Below, piece by piece: positions 18,730 to 26,503 of a stretch of 64,000 bases of DNA. The DNA lies in the NCBI GenBank assembly GCA_016213735.1, contig JACQZU010000021.1, positions 124,001 through 188,000 on the forward strand, in the 5' to 3' direction. A model generated the notes under the pieces. That model was not told where the DNA came from. It saw nothing but the letters and a program-made list of their open reading frames with translations, and searched no databases. Positions within the stretch are counted from its first letter, which is position 1, and each line of letters begins with the position of its first letter. A program made the translations under genes and the position numbers. The DNA comes from Acidobacteriota bacterium (GTDB lineage: Bacteria > Acidobacteriota > Holophagae > Holophagales > Holophagaceae).

Positions 18730-19446
18730 ATGGCGGACGGCGGGCTGGATCTCCTGGTCATCGGCGCCCACCCCGACGACGCCGAGGTGCACGCGGGGGG
18801 CCTGCTGGCCCTGGCGGCGAAGCGCGGCCTGGCCGCCTGCATCCTGGACCTCACGAGCGGCGACCTGGGCACCCGGGGCACGCCGGAGACCCGCCGGAAG
18901 GAGGCCATGCGCGCGGCGGAGCTCCTGGGCGTGGAACGCATCATCCTGGACTTCCCCGACGCCCGCTTCGACGATTCCGAGCGTTACCGCCTGGCCATCA
19001 TGGACGTGCTGCGCAGCACCCGGCCCCAGGTCATCGTGCTGCCCCACCCGGAGGACCACCACCCGGACCACCGCCGCACCTTCCACCTGGGCCGGGAGGC
19101 CGCCTACTACGCCGGGCTGCGCAACTACCCCTGCGAGGGCCAGCCCTGGCGGCCAAGGGCCGTGGCCTGGGTGGGGGGCGTGAACCCCCCCACGCCGCCC
19201 GACCTGGTGGTGGACGTCTCCGAGGTGTGGGAGCAGCGCATGGCCGCCTTCGACGCCTTCGGCAGCCAGTTTTCCCACGACCCCTCCGCGCCGCCCACCC
19301 GCATCGCGGACCCCAGCTTCCGAGGAGGCATCGTGGGCCGCGCCATGCACTGGGGCAGCCTCATCCTGGCGAGCCACGCCGAGGGCCTCTGGTGCGAGAA
19401 GCCCGTGACGCCCGCGCTGCTGGAGCTGGTGGGGCGGCTCGCCTAA
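18730..19446 (+). CDS. bshB1: Bacillithiol biosynthesis deacetylase BshB1
   Basis: A 238-residue PIG-L/LmbE-family zinc deacetylase that removes acetyl from GlcNAc-malate to give GlcN-malate. The zinc site is visible as AHPDDAE with HPEDHHPDH downstream, and the GDLGTRGTPETRRKEA motif is characteristic of BshB1. The ATG at 18730 was chosen because GGAGG lies 6 nt upstream; the in-frame ATG at 18709 has no usable ribosome site. It forms an operon with bshC (25-bp gap). The glycosyltransferase bshA is not in this window. Confidence 0.9.
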   Translation: MADGGLDLLVIGAHPDDAEVHAGGLLALAAKRGLAACILDLTSGDLGTRGTPETRRKEAMRAAELLGVERIILDFPDARFDDSERYRLAIMDVLRSTRPQVIVLPHPEDHHPDHRRTFHLGREAAYYAGLRNYPCEGQPWRPRAVAWVGGVNPPTPPDLVVDVSEVWEQRMAAFDAFGSQFSHDPSAPPTRIADPSFRGGIVGRAMHWGSLILASHAEGLWCEKPVTPALLELVGRLA

Positions 19447-19510
19447 CCCCGGACCTGCCGGAACGAAACCCCTTCCATTGCGCATCTACGAAGCCAGAGA
19501 GGGGTCCCGG

Positions 19511-21556
19511 GTGAGTTGGAAGGCGCTGTTCCCTTGGCTTCTGGCGTGTTCCTGCCTCGCCCAGGAGGGGGCCCGGGGCCTGGAACTCTATGGCCTTGGC
19601 CGGTGGACAGGACAGGGTTGGGGCGTCGTCGTCGCCATCTCAGGGCCCGAGGTCCTCGGGCTCCGGGATCCCCGCTGGCTGCGCCTGGCCGCGGCCGGCG
19701 TCTCCTGGCGGCCCAGCACCCCAGCGCGCATTCGGGAGGAACTGTCCCGGGAAGGTGTGGAGGCTCCCCTGGCGCGGTGGCTCCTCAAGGATCCCGCAGG
19801 CCATCTGCAGACGCACGGAGACGGAAGCCTGGACACCGAAGGCATCGAAGGCGCCATTCGCAGGGTGCAAGGGAAGTTGCCCTGGGATCACTTGGATGCG
19901 GTGCTGCGGGGGCATCCGGGACACGGGGAAGCCCAGCTGGCCCGCCTTGAGTGGGCCCTGGCCATGGCCTTCGTTCCGGCGGACCCTGGCACGCCGAGCC
20001 CACCCGCCTTCCCCTCCAGGGCCGGGCTTGCTTACGTGAGGGAATGTTTCGGGGACTTCCTCAAGGTCCCGGGATGGCCCGCCCAGGTGAACCTGTCCCG
20101 GGGAGCCCTGAAGGATTTGGGGACGGCGGTGGACACAGGAAGGGACTCCCTCGTCGCCCGTCACCTTCTGGAGGCCCTGGCACAGGACCCCGGGGACCCC
20201 CTCGTACAGGACAACCTGGCTTGGTTGCTCAACCGGACCGGACCTTCCGACCTCGACGCCCTGGCGAAGGACTGGCTGGAGGTGGAGCCTCTTCCCGGCC
20301 AGGCCTGGCCCCCCCTGCCCCTTCTCCGGGCTCACCTCGACCGACTCCTCGGCCTGCGCCGGCACGGAGACGTGATCGCCCTCGCCCGGAGCTGGTCCCG
20401 CCCTCCGGGGCGCCTCTTTCTCACCGACGAAGCGTGGGAAGCCCACGTGCACCGCGAGGCCCTGCTCGTGGCCTACCTGTGCATCGCTGAGACCCCGGGG
20501 GACCCCCCGCCCTCGCGGATCCGGGAGGGGCTGGATCGCATCCGGGAAGTTGCCGGGAAGCATGCCCGCCAGCTTGGCCGATTCTTTCTGAGCAGGATCC
20601 GTCTTCCCGAAGATCCTGGGTTCCGGGCCCAGATCCCCGACCTGCTCCGGAGACCCGACCTGCCGCCGCCTCCGCGGCCGGCCCCGATCCCGACCTGGCG
20701 GATTTCGGCCGCATCACGGGAGTCCCTCGAGACCGTCCGGGCCCACTTGGATGAAGACCCCGACCTGATTCTCTGGCTTCCCCTGGAGCGGGGCCTGAAC
20801 CTCGCACCAGGACAACCATCCTCCGTTTCCCTTTGGCTTGGACCTGATCCGGTCCCGGGACCCGAAAATCCCGGCCCAGCCTGGCTGGCGGACTCCATGG
20901 CCCGGGGCCGCCCAGGCCGCCTCCGCGAGGCCATGGCCCACGCGGCCGCGGCACCGGAGCGGGAGGGGCGCCGGCGCTTCCGGATTCCCCTCCTGCTCGA
21001 ACGAATGCCCGCGAGGCACCTGGAAAACGTGTTGGCGGAGGACCTCCGCCGGGTCCGGGGGGCCGCCGACCTCGGGGACATCGGGGCCGACCCCAACCTC
21101 TGGTGGGCCGAGGCCCAGCGAGCCCTCCCGGAGATCGAGGAGGGTCTGCGGCACTGGCCCCTGGACGCCGATCGCTGGGAGGCCATGGCCTTCTGGTCCG
21201 GCTTCGTTCCCAGGCATCCCGGCCCCGCAGCCCTCGCCTCGGAGCTTCCCCCCTGGCAGCCCCGCCTTCCCTTCCGCCTCGCCCTGCCCGCAGGGACCCA
21301 CGGCCGGGTGGCCCGGCAACTTGCCCGCCAGAAGGCCTGGGGGCAGCTGCTGGCCTGGGCCGAGGCGCCCATGGAGGATCTCGGAAAGCTGCGCCCCGAG
21401 GATTTCCGGACCTGGCCATGGCTCGAGGCCACGGCCGGCGCCCTCCGCGGCGCCCTCGACCGGGCCTACGAGGCCTTGGGACGGCAGGGAGACCGCCGCG
21501 CCCTTCAGGAACGATTCCTGGCTCTGCCCTTTCCCCGGGAGACCCGGGTGCGCTGA
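19511..21556 (+). CDS. Exported hypothetical protein, 681 aa
   Basis: No family is recognised. A GTG start with GAGAGGGG upstream gives a signal peptide (WKALFPWLLACSCLAQEG) that contains Cys but no clear lipobox. The remainder is rich in helical Leu/Ala/Arg segments and Trp/Pro pairs, with internal similarity to TPR-like solenoids (for example VARHLLEALAQDPGDPLVQDNLAWLLNRTG). An alternative TTG start lies 11 codons upstream. It stands alone between bshB1 and the marR gene. The codon bias is normal for the window, so it looks native. Confidence 0.75.
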   Translation: MSWKALFPWLLACSCLAQEGARGLELYGLGRWTGQGWGVVVAISGPEVLGLRDPRWLRLAAAGVSWRPSTPARIREELSREGVEAPLARWLLKDPAGHLQTHGDGSLDTEGIEGAIRRVQGKLPWDHLDAVLRGHPGHGEAQLARLEWALAMAFVPADPGTPSPPAFPSRAGLAYVRECFGDFLKVPGWPAQVNLSRGALKDLGTAVDTGRDSLVARHLLEALAQDPGDPLVQDNLAWLLNRTGPSDLDALAKDWLEVEPLPGQAWPPLPLLRAHLDRLLGLRRHGDVIALARSWSRPPGRLFLTDEAWEAHVHREALLVAYLCIAETPGDPPPSRIREGLDRIREVAGKHARQLGRFFLSRIRLPEDPGFRAQIPDLLRRPDLPPPPRPAPIPTWRISAASRESLETVRAHLDEDPDLILWLPLERGLNLAPGQPSSVSLWLGPDPVPGPENPGPAWLADSMARGRPGRLREAMAHAAAAPEREGRRRFRIPLLLERMPARHLENVLAEDLRRVRGAADLGDIGADPNLWWAEAQRALPEIEEGLRHWPLDADRWEAMAFWSGFVPRHPGPAALASELPPWQPRLPFRLALPAGTHGRVARQLARQKAWGQLLAWAEAPMEDLGKLRPEDFRTWPWLEATAGALRGALDRAYEALGRQGDRRALQERFLALPFPRETRVR

Positions 21557-21628
21557 GGATTCCGGGCCGCCTGGTCACGCTTCTGAGCGGAGGGTGGAAC
21601 GGCCGAGGAGGGACGCAACCGTGTTCAT

Positions 21629-21667
21629 TATTGACAATGGTATTGTCAATAGGACAACATTATTGTC
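21629..21667 (+). promoter_or_regulatory. Twin palindromic operators overlapping the marR promoter and start
   Basis: Two 15-bp sites of the form GACAA-N5-TTGTC lie at 21633-21647 and 21653-21667, exactly 20 bp (two helical turns) apart. The first is the centre of a perfect 10-bp-arm palindrome with a 3-bp spacer (21629-21651). TTGACA at 21631 could be the -35 box, with a weak CAACAT -10 at 21655. The second operator ends at the base before the marR ATG. The layout fits MarR autorepression with leaderless or near-leaderless translation. A/T content is far above the surroundings. Confidence 0.8.
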
Positions 21668-22099
21668 ATGTCAGAACCCCTCCTTTCCCTCCTCGACGAA
21701 GTCAGGCGCTGCTGGCACGTGCTCCTCGCCGCGGGCGAGCGTCTGCATGCGGAAGAGCCCGTGACCATGGGCATGCGCGCGGTGCTGGAGCAGCTCTCCC
21801 GCTTCGGCCCCGCCACGGTGCCCTCCGTCGCCCGCGCACGGGGCGTGAGCCGCCAGCATGTCCAGACCTTGGTGAACCCTTTGGCGGCGCTGGGGCTGGT
21901 TCGCTTCGAGGACAATCCCGCCAGCCGCCGCTCACCCTTGGTCGCACTCACCCGCGAGGGGCGCCTGATGTTTCGCCGGATGAAGCGCGCGGAGGCGGGG
22001 CTCCTCATGCCGGTCGCGAAGGCCTGCCCCGCATCCGAGTGGCGCCAGGCAGCCGCCACCCTCAGGAAGCTGCGCCTGTCCCTGGAGGCCCGCCCATGA
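21668..22099 (+). CDS. MarR family transcriptional regulator
   Basis: A 143-residue winged-helix protein of MarR type: dimerisation helices at both ends, recognition helix in VPSVARARGVSRQHVQTLVNPLAALGLV, and a beta wing FEDNPASRRSPLVALTREG. It probably represses itself and the downstream methyltransferase through the twin GACAA-N5-TTGTC sites that abut its start. The effector is unknown; many MarR proteins sense phenolics or oxidants. The ATG has no evident Shine-Dalgarno sequence. Its stop overlaps the ATG of the methyltransferase (ATGA). Confidence 0.92.
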   Translation: MSEPLLSLLDEVRRCWHVLLAAGERLHAEEPVTMGMRAVLEQLSRFGPATVPSVARARGVSRQHVQTLVNPLAALGLVRFEDNPASRRSPLVALTREGRLMFRRMKRAEAGLLMPVAKACPASEWRQAAATLRKLRLSLEARP

Positions 22100-22716
22100 A
22101 CCTCCTCCGGAAATGCCTGGTGGATCAGTTCGGAAATCCCAGCGGGCCTCTGGGATGGCTCGCCGGGCAGATCATGCGATGGCGGCCCTCGAACCTGGAG
22201 CGGAGCCGCCTCGGCGCTTCCGCCCTGGGCGTCCTTCCGGGAGAAAGGGTGCTGGAAATCGGCTTTGGCCCGGGGCTCGCGATCCGCGAAATCCTGCGAT
22301 TGGAGGAGAAGTGCCGGGTGGTCGGGATTGATCGCTCCCCCCTCATGCTGGCCCAGGCCAAGCGCTTGAACTGGAACGCCGTCTCCGCGGGCCAGGTGGA
22401 ACTGCTGCGGGCCGAGGCGGAGGCCTTGCCGGACTTCTCCCACCCTTTCGACAAGGTCCTGGCCATCAACGTGTTCATGTTCTGGAAGGATCCTGGGACG
22501 GTGTTGCGCGGCATCCGCCGGGTAATGTCACCGGGCGGAAGCCTGGTTCTCGTCGTGCAGCCGCGTTCCGCGAGGGCAGGAGAGACCGAGACACGGGAGG
22601 CCGGGGTCCGGATGCAGCGGGCCCTCTCCGAGGCAGGCTACTCGGCCATCGAGTTCGGCTACCTGGACCTGACTCCCGTGCGAGCGGCCTGCGTGCGGGG
22701 CCGGGCGGAGTCCTGA
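22096..22716 (+). CDS. Class I SAM-dependent methyltransferase
   Basis: A 206-residue methyltransferase with motif I as VLEIGFGPGLAIREIL, the acidic end of strand 2 in VVGIDRSPLML, and FDKVLAINVFMFWKDPGTVLRGIRRVMSPGGSLVLV for motifs II and III. It resembles UbiE/phospholipid N-methyltransferase-like enzymes; the substrate is not predictable. It is coupled to marR through a 4-bp overlap, so its expression should follow the MarR effector, possibly as a detoxification step. It converges on the lipoprotein gene with a 20-bp gap. Confidence 0.9.
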   Translation: MNLLRKCLVDQFGNPSGPLGWLAGQIMRWRPSNLERSRLGASALGVLPGERVLEIGFGPGLAIREILRLEEKCRVVGIDRSPLMLAQAKRLNWNAVSAGQVELLRAEAEALPDFSHPFDKVLAINVFMFWKDPGTVLRGIRRVMSPGGSLVLVVQPRSARAGETETREAGVRMQRALSEAGYSAIEFGYLDLTPVRAACVRGRAES

Positions 22717-22736
22717 GAGGGACCAGGGAGCCCCCA

Positions 22737-23576
22737 CTAGGGCTTGACCAGCACCTTCTCCGGGGCCGACAGGGTGAAGGCCAGGCGGGCGTCGGCCTTG
22801 ATGCGGATCACGGTGTCCGCCGTGGCCGCCGCCGCCGCGGTGCCCACCGCCGCGCCCACGGCTGCTCCGCCCAGGGCATGGTCCCCCTGGTTCTTCCGGT
22901 CGCTGAGGATGCCCACCAGGGCGCCCAGGGCCGCTCCGCCGCCGATGAACTTGGCGTTGCGCTCCCCCGTGGCGCCGCCGCTCACGGAGAAGGTGTCGGT
23001 CTCGATGCCCTCGCCGCCCACCTCGGTGAGCTTCACGGCCAGCACCCCCTTGCCCGAGGCCAGGCGGCTCGCGGGGACGCTCTGAGTGACGACGCCGCGG
23101 ACGGGGCTCCCCGCAGGCCAGACCGTCCTCCCGCCCGCCACCACGGGCTCCGCGAGGACGCCCTCGAAGGGGTCCCCGGCGTGGGCCTGCCCCGTGTTCA
23201 GTTCCCGGGCGAGGCTCACCTCGAGGCGCGTGCCCGCGGGAACCTCCACCAGAAGGGGCTTGGGCGCCTCCGGCGGGGCCGGGGCCTTGGCGATGGCCTC
23301 GGCTTCCTTTTTCTTCGCCTCGGCCCGGCGCTTGGCGTCCGAGAGCTGCCGCTCCAGGGCCTTCACCTGGCCCTTCCCGAGGTGTTCGTGGACCTCCGCG
23401 TCCGAGCCCGCGGGCTTGACGCCCTTGGCCTGGTCCAGGCGCTGCTGCAGCTCGGCCACCTTGGCCTCCGCCAGCCGGGCGGACTCCTCGGCGGCCACCT
23501 GGGCCTCGGACTTGCGCTGGCAGGCGGAGCCCGCCAGCAGGGCGGCGATCAGAAAGGGGAATGCCAGGCGGTTCAT
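22737..23576 (-). CDS. Lipoprotein with coiled coil and glycine-zipper tail
   Basis: A 279-residue protein. The signal peptide ends in a lipobox (LLAGSAC, Cys 19). A long charged coiled coil (about residues 22-100, rich in Glu/Ala/Lys) follows, then a beta region (VPAGTRLEVSLARELNTGQAHAGDPFEGVL) seen in TrbI-like or outer-membrane scaffold proteins, then a glycine-zipper segment (GGGAALGALVGILS and GGAAVGAAVGTAAAAA). It is probably envelope-anchored. GGAGG lies 8 nt before the ATG. The function is unknown. Confidence 0.82.
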   Translation of the reverse strand: MNRLAFPFLIAALLAGSACQRKSEAQVAAEESARLAEAKVAELQQRLDQAKGVKPAGSDAEVHEHLGKGQVKALERQLSDAKRRAEAKKKEAEAIAKAPAPPEAPKPLLVEVPAGTRLEVSLARELNTGQAHAGDPFEGVLAEPVVAGGRTVWPAGSPVRGVVTQSVPASRLASGKGVLAVKLTEVGGEGIETDTFSVSGGATGERNAKFIGGGAALGALVGILSDRKNQGDHALGGAAVGAAVGTAAAAATADTVIRIKADARLAFTLSAPEKVLVKP

Positions 23577-23730
23577 GGGGGGCCCTCCGGACGGAATCCC
23601 AGGGTATACCCCCCGGAGGCTTTCCGGCCCGGGCCCTCCTCCGAAGGCGCGCCCCGGCCCCCCGACCGGGCCGAAGGACTGGCCCGCCGGAGGCCGCCCC
23701 ACCCGGCATCCGTGATTTGATGTCGGGGAG

Positions 23731-24735
23731 ATGAACCGTTTCGAATCCGATTGGCTCGGGCAGCTGCGCCGCCGCGGCGACGGGGTGCGGGACTGCCGGG
23801 TGCTGGTGGCCTGCAGCGGCGGGGGGGACAGCGTGGCCCTGCTGGCCTTCCTTCACGGCGTCCGGCGCAGCCTGGGCCTGGACCTGGCGGTGGCCCACGC
23901 GGACCACGGCCTGCGCCCGGAGGCCGGACAGGACGCCGCCCTGGTGGAGTCCCTTTGCCGCAGCTTCGACCTGGACCTGGTGGAGGCCCGCCTCGAGGTG
24001 CGCGGGCGGGCCGCGGCGGAGGGCCAGGGCCTGGAAACCGCCGCGCGGGACCTGCGCTGGGCCTGGCTGAGGGCGGAGGCGGAGTCCCTGGGCGCCGCCT
24101 GGATCGCCACGGGGCACAGCCTGGACGACCACACGGAGACCGTGCTGCTGCGCCTGGCCCGGGGCGGCGGCCTGGGGGCCCTGACGCCCCTGCCCGCGGT
24201 GCAGGCGCCCCGCTGGTCGCCCCTCATCGAGGCGCGGCGGGAGGACCTCCGGACCTACCTGCAGGACCGGCGCATCCCCTGGCGGGAGGACGCCACCAAC
24301 ACCCTGGACATCACGGCGCGGAACCGCGTCCGCAAACTGCTCCCCGCCCAGCGGGCGGAGGCCCCGGCCCTGGACGCGCACCTCTGGGAGACCCACCGGC
24401 AGGCCCGGGAGCTGGAGCAGTGGCGGGACGAACAGGTGCGGGCCTGGAATCCGGGGCGCTGGTTCCTCGAAGCCGGGGCCCTGGGACTCCGGGGTGCCTG
24501 GAGCGAACTGGAACTGCGCTGGGTGCTGGAGGCCGCCCTGCCCCGGCTGGGGATCGCTCCCTCGGCCAGCCTGCTGCGGGACCTGGCGGCCTGGGCCGCG
24601 GGCCGGATGGGCCGCCGCCATCCCCGCCGCGCGGCCTGGGGCGCCTGGGCCCTGGTGCCCTCCCAGGGAACCTGGCGGCTGGTGCCCTGCCCGGGCCCCG
24701 CGGCCGCCCCGGGTCTTCAGCCCATGAAGGGGTAG
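23731..24735 (+). CDS. tilS: tRNA(Ile)-lysidine synthase TilS
   Basis: A 334-residue PP-loop ATPase that converts C34 of tRNA-Ile(CAU) to lysidine. The P-loop is S29-GGGDS and the downstream DHGLRPEA, ATGHSLDDHTETVLLRL and W-R-E-DATNTL motifs are canonical. It is about 100 residues shorter than E. coli TilS and appears to have only a reduced C-terminal part after the central domain. The last 19 bp overlap the convergent pruA gene. Confidence 0.92.
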   Translation: MNRFESDWLGQLRRRGDGVRDCRVLVACSGGGDSVALLAFLHGVRRSLGLDLAVAHADHGLRPEAGQDAALVESLCRSFDLDLVEARLEVRGRAAAEGQGLETAARDLRWAWLRAEAESLGAAWIATGHSLDDHTETVLLRLARGGGLGALTPLPAVQAPRWSPLIEARREDLRTYLQDRRIPWREDATNTLDITARNRVRKLLPAQRAEAPALDAHLWETHRQARELEQWRDEQVRAWNPGRWFLEAGALGLRGAWSELELRWVLEAALPRLGIAPSASLLRDLAAWAAGRMGRRHPRRAAWGAWALVPSQGTWRLVPCPGPAAAPGLQPMKG

Positions 24736-26342
24736 CGGTACTCCGTGGGGGGCACGAAGGTCTCCTTGATGGCCCGGGGGCTGATCCACCGCATGAGGTT
24801 CAGCAGGGAGCCGGCCTTGTCGTTGGTGCCGCTCATGCGGGCGCCGCCGAAGGGCTGCTGGCCCACCACGGCCCCCGTGGGCTTGTCGTTGATGTAGAAG
24901 TTGCCCGCGGCGTTGCGCAGGCGGGCGAAGCAGGTCTGCAGGGCCAGGCGGTCCTGGCAGAACACCGCGCCGGTGAGGGCGTAGGGGCTGGTGGCGTCCA
25001 CCAGGTCCAGGGTCTCCTCCCACCGCGCCTCGTCGTAGACGAACAGGGTGAGCACGGGCCCGAAGAGTTCCACGCTCAGGGTGCGGAAGGCGGGATCCTT
25101 GGCCAGGATCAGCGTGGGCCGCACGAAGTACCCCTGGGAGTCGTCGCACGCGCCGCCCGCCAGGACCTCGGCGGCGGGGCTGGCCTGGGCCTCCTCGATG
25201 GCCTCCTTCTGGTCCTTGAAGGAGCCGGCGTCGATGACGGCGCCCATGAAGTTGGAGAAGTCCTGGACGTCGCCCATCTTGATGGACTCCACCTGGGCCA
25301 CCAGGGCGTCCTTGATCTTGGCCCAGAGGTTGTCGGGCACGTAGACGCGGCTGGCGGCGCTGCACTTCTGGCCCTGGTACTCGAAGGCGCCCCGCACGAT
25401 GGCGGTGACCAGGGCGGCGGGGTCCGCGCTGGGGTGGGCGAAGATGAAGTCCTTCCCGCCAGTCTCCCCCACGAGGCGGGGGTAGGCCTTGTAGCCCTCC
25501 AGGTTCTGGCCCACGGTGCGCCACATGCCGTTGAAGACGCCGGTGGAACCCGTGAAGTGGATGCCGGCCAGGTCCCGGGAGGCCAGCACGGGGTTCCCGA
25601 TGGCGGCGCCGCTGCCCGGCAGGAAGTTGATGACGCCCGGGGGCAGGCCTGCGGCCTCCCAGAGCTTCATCAGGTAGTAGCCGCTGAGCAGGGCGGTGCT
25701 GGCGGGCTTCCAGACCACGGTATTGCCCACCAGGGCCGGGCTGGTGGGGAGGTTGCCCGCGATGGAGGTGAAGTTGAAGGGCGTCACCGCGAAGACGAAG
25801 CCCTCCAGCGGACGGTGCTCCAGGCGGTTCCACATCCCGGGGGCGCTCTGGGGCTGCTCGGCGAGGATCTGGCGGTAGAAGGCCGCGTTGAAGCGGTAGA
25901 AGTCCACCAGCTCGCAGGCGGAATCGATCTCCGCCTGGTGGCAGGTCTTGCTCTGGCCCAGCATGGTGGCGGCGTTGAGGGTGTCCCGCCAGGGCCCCGC
26001 CAGGAGCTCCGCGGCGCGGAGGAAGATGGCCACCCGCTCCTCCCAGGGCAGGGCGGCCCAGGCGGCCTTGGCCTCCCCGGCGGCGGCGACGGCCCGCCGG
26101 GCCTCGGCCTCGCCGCCCAGGTGCACGTCGGCCAGGACGTGGCCGTGGGCGTGGGGCATGACAGCCCGGGCCAGCTTGCCGGTGCGGACTTCCTTCCCGC
26201 CGATGATGAGCGGGATCTCCAGGCGCTGGCCCGCCATCTCCTTCAGCTTCGCCTGGAGCGAGGCCCGCTCGGGGCTCCCCGGGGCGAAGCCCTTGACGGG
26301 CTCGTTCACCGGCGTGGGGACGTTGAAGATTCCCAGGGACAT
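24717..26342 (-). CDS. pruA: L-glutamate gamma-semialdehyde (1-pyrroline-5-carboxylate) dehydrogenase
   Basis: A 541-residue aldehyde dehydrogenase of the P5C dehydrogenase group; it oxidises glutamate semialdehyde to glutamate in proline or arginine breakdown. The catalytic Glu is in LVGETGGKDFIFAH and the catalytic Cys in YQGQKCSAASRVYV. The SKTCHQAEIDSACELVDFYRFN and TPFNFTSIAGNLP segments are typical of this branch. GGGAGG lies 6 nt before the ATG. No proline dehydrogenase domain is fused, and no separate one is seen here. It lies downstream of the ALDH7 gene on the same strand, separated by 161 bp that hold a repeat. Confidence 0.93.
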   Translation of the reverse strand: MSLGIFNVPTPVNEPVKGFAPGSPERASLQAKLKEMAGQRLEIPLIIGGKEVRTGKLARAVMPHAHGHVLADVHLGGEAEARRAVAAAGEAKAAWAALPWEERVAIFLRAAELLAGPWRDTLNAATMLGQSKTCHQAEIDSACELVDFYRFNAAFYRQILAEQPQSAPGMWNRLEHRPLEGFVFAVTPFNFTSIAGNLPTSPALVGNTVVWKPASTALLSGYYLMKLWEAAGLPPGVINFLPGSGAAIGNPVLASRDLAGIHFTGSTGVFNGMWRTVGQNLEGYKAYPRLVGETGGKDFIFAHPSADPAALVTAIVRGAFEYQGQKCSAASRVYVPDNLWAKIKDALVAQVESIKMGDVQDFSNFMGAVIDAGSFKDQKEAIEEAQASPAAEVLAGGACDDSQGYFVRPTLILAKDPAFRTLSVELFGPVLTLFVYDEARWEETLDLVDATSPYALTGAVFCQDRLALQTCFARLRNAAGNFYINDKPTGAVVGQQPFGGARMSGTNDKAGSLLNLMRWISPRAIKETFVPPTEYRYPFMG

Positions 26343-26430
26343 GGATGCCTCCCGATTTCCGGATCAAGGGCGCGAGGCGCGAGCGGCGCCGTCAGCGAAG
26401 GATTTGTGGAGAAACAGAAAAAGGAATGTT

Positions 26431-26462
26431 CACCGCCAGGACGCCAAGGCCGCCAGGAAAGG
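26431..26462 (+). repeat. Solo copy of the CACCGCCAAGACGCC-type repeat
   Basis: A 32-bp copy (preceded by TT) that differs at 4 of 32 positions from the copy at 35480-35511. It lies in the 161-bp gap between the two aldehyde dehydrogenase genes. The surrounding bases (26393-26430) are unusually A-rich for this genome. Confidence 0.75.
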
Positions 26463-26503
26463 CGAGGGGGTGGGAGCCCCGGGACGAGGCCCCCCGCGCC
26501 CTC

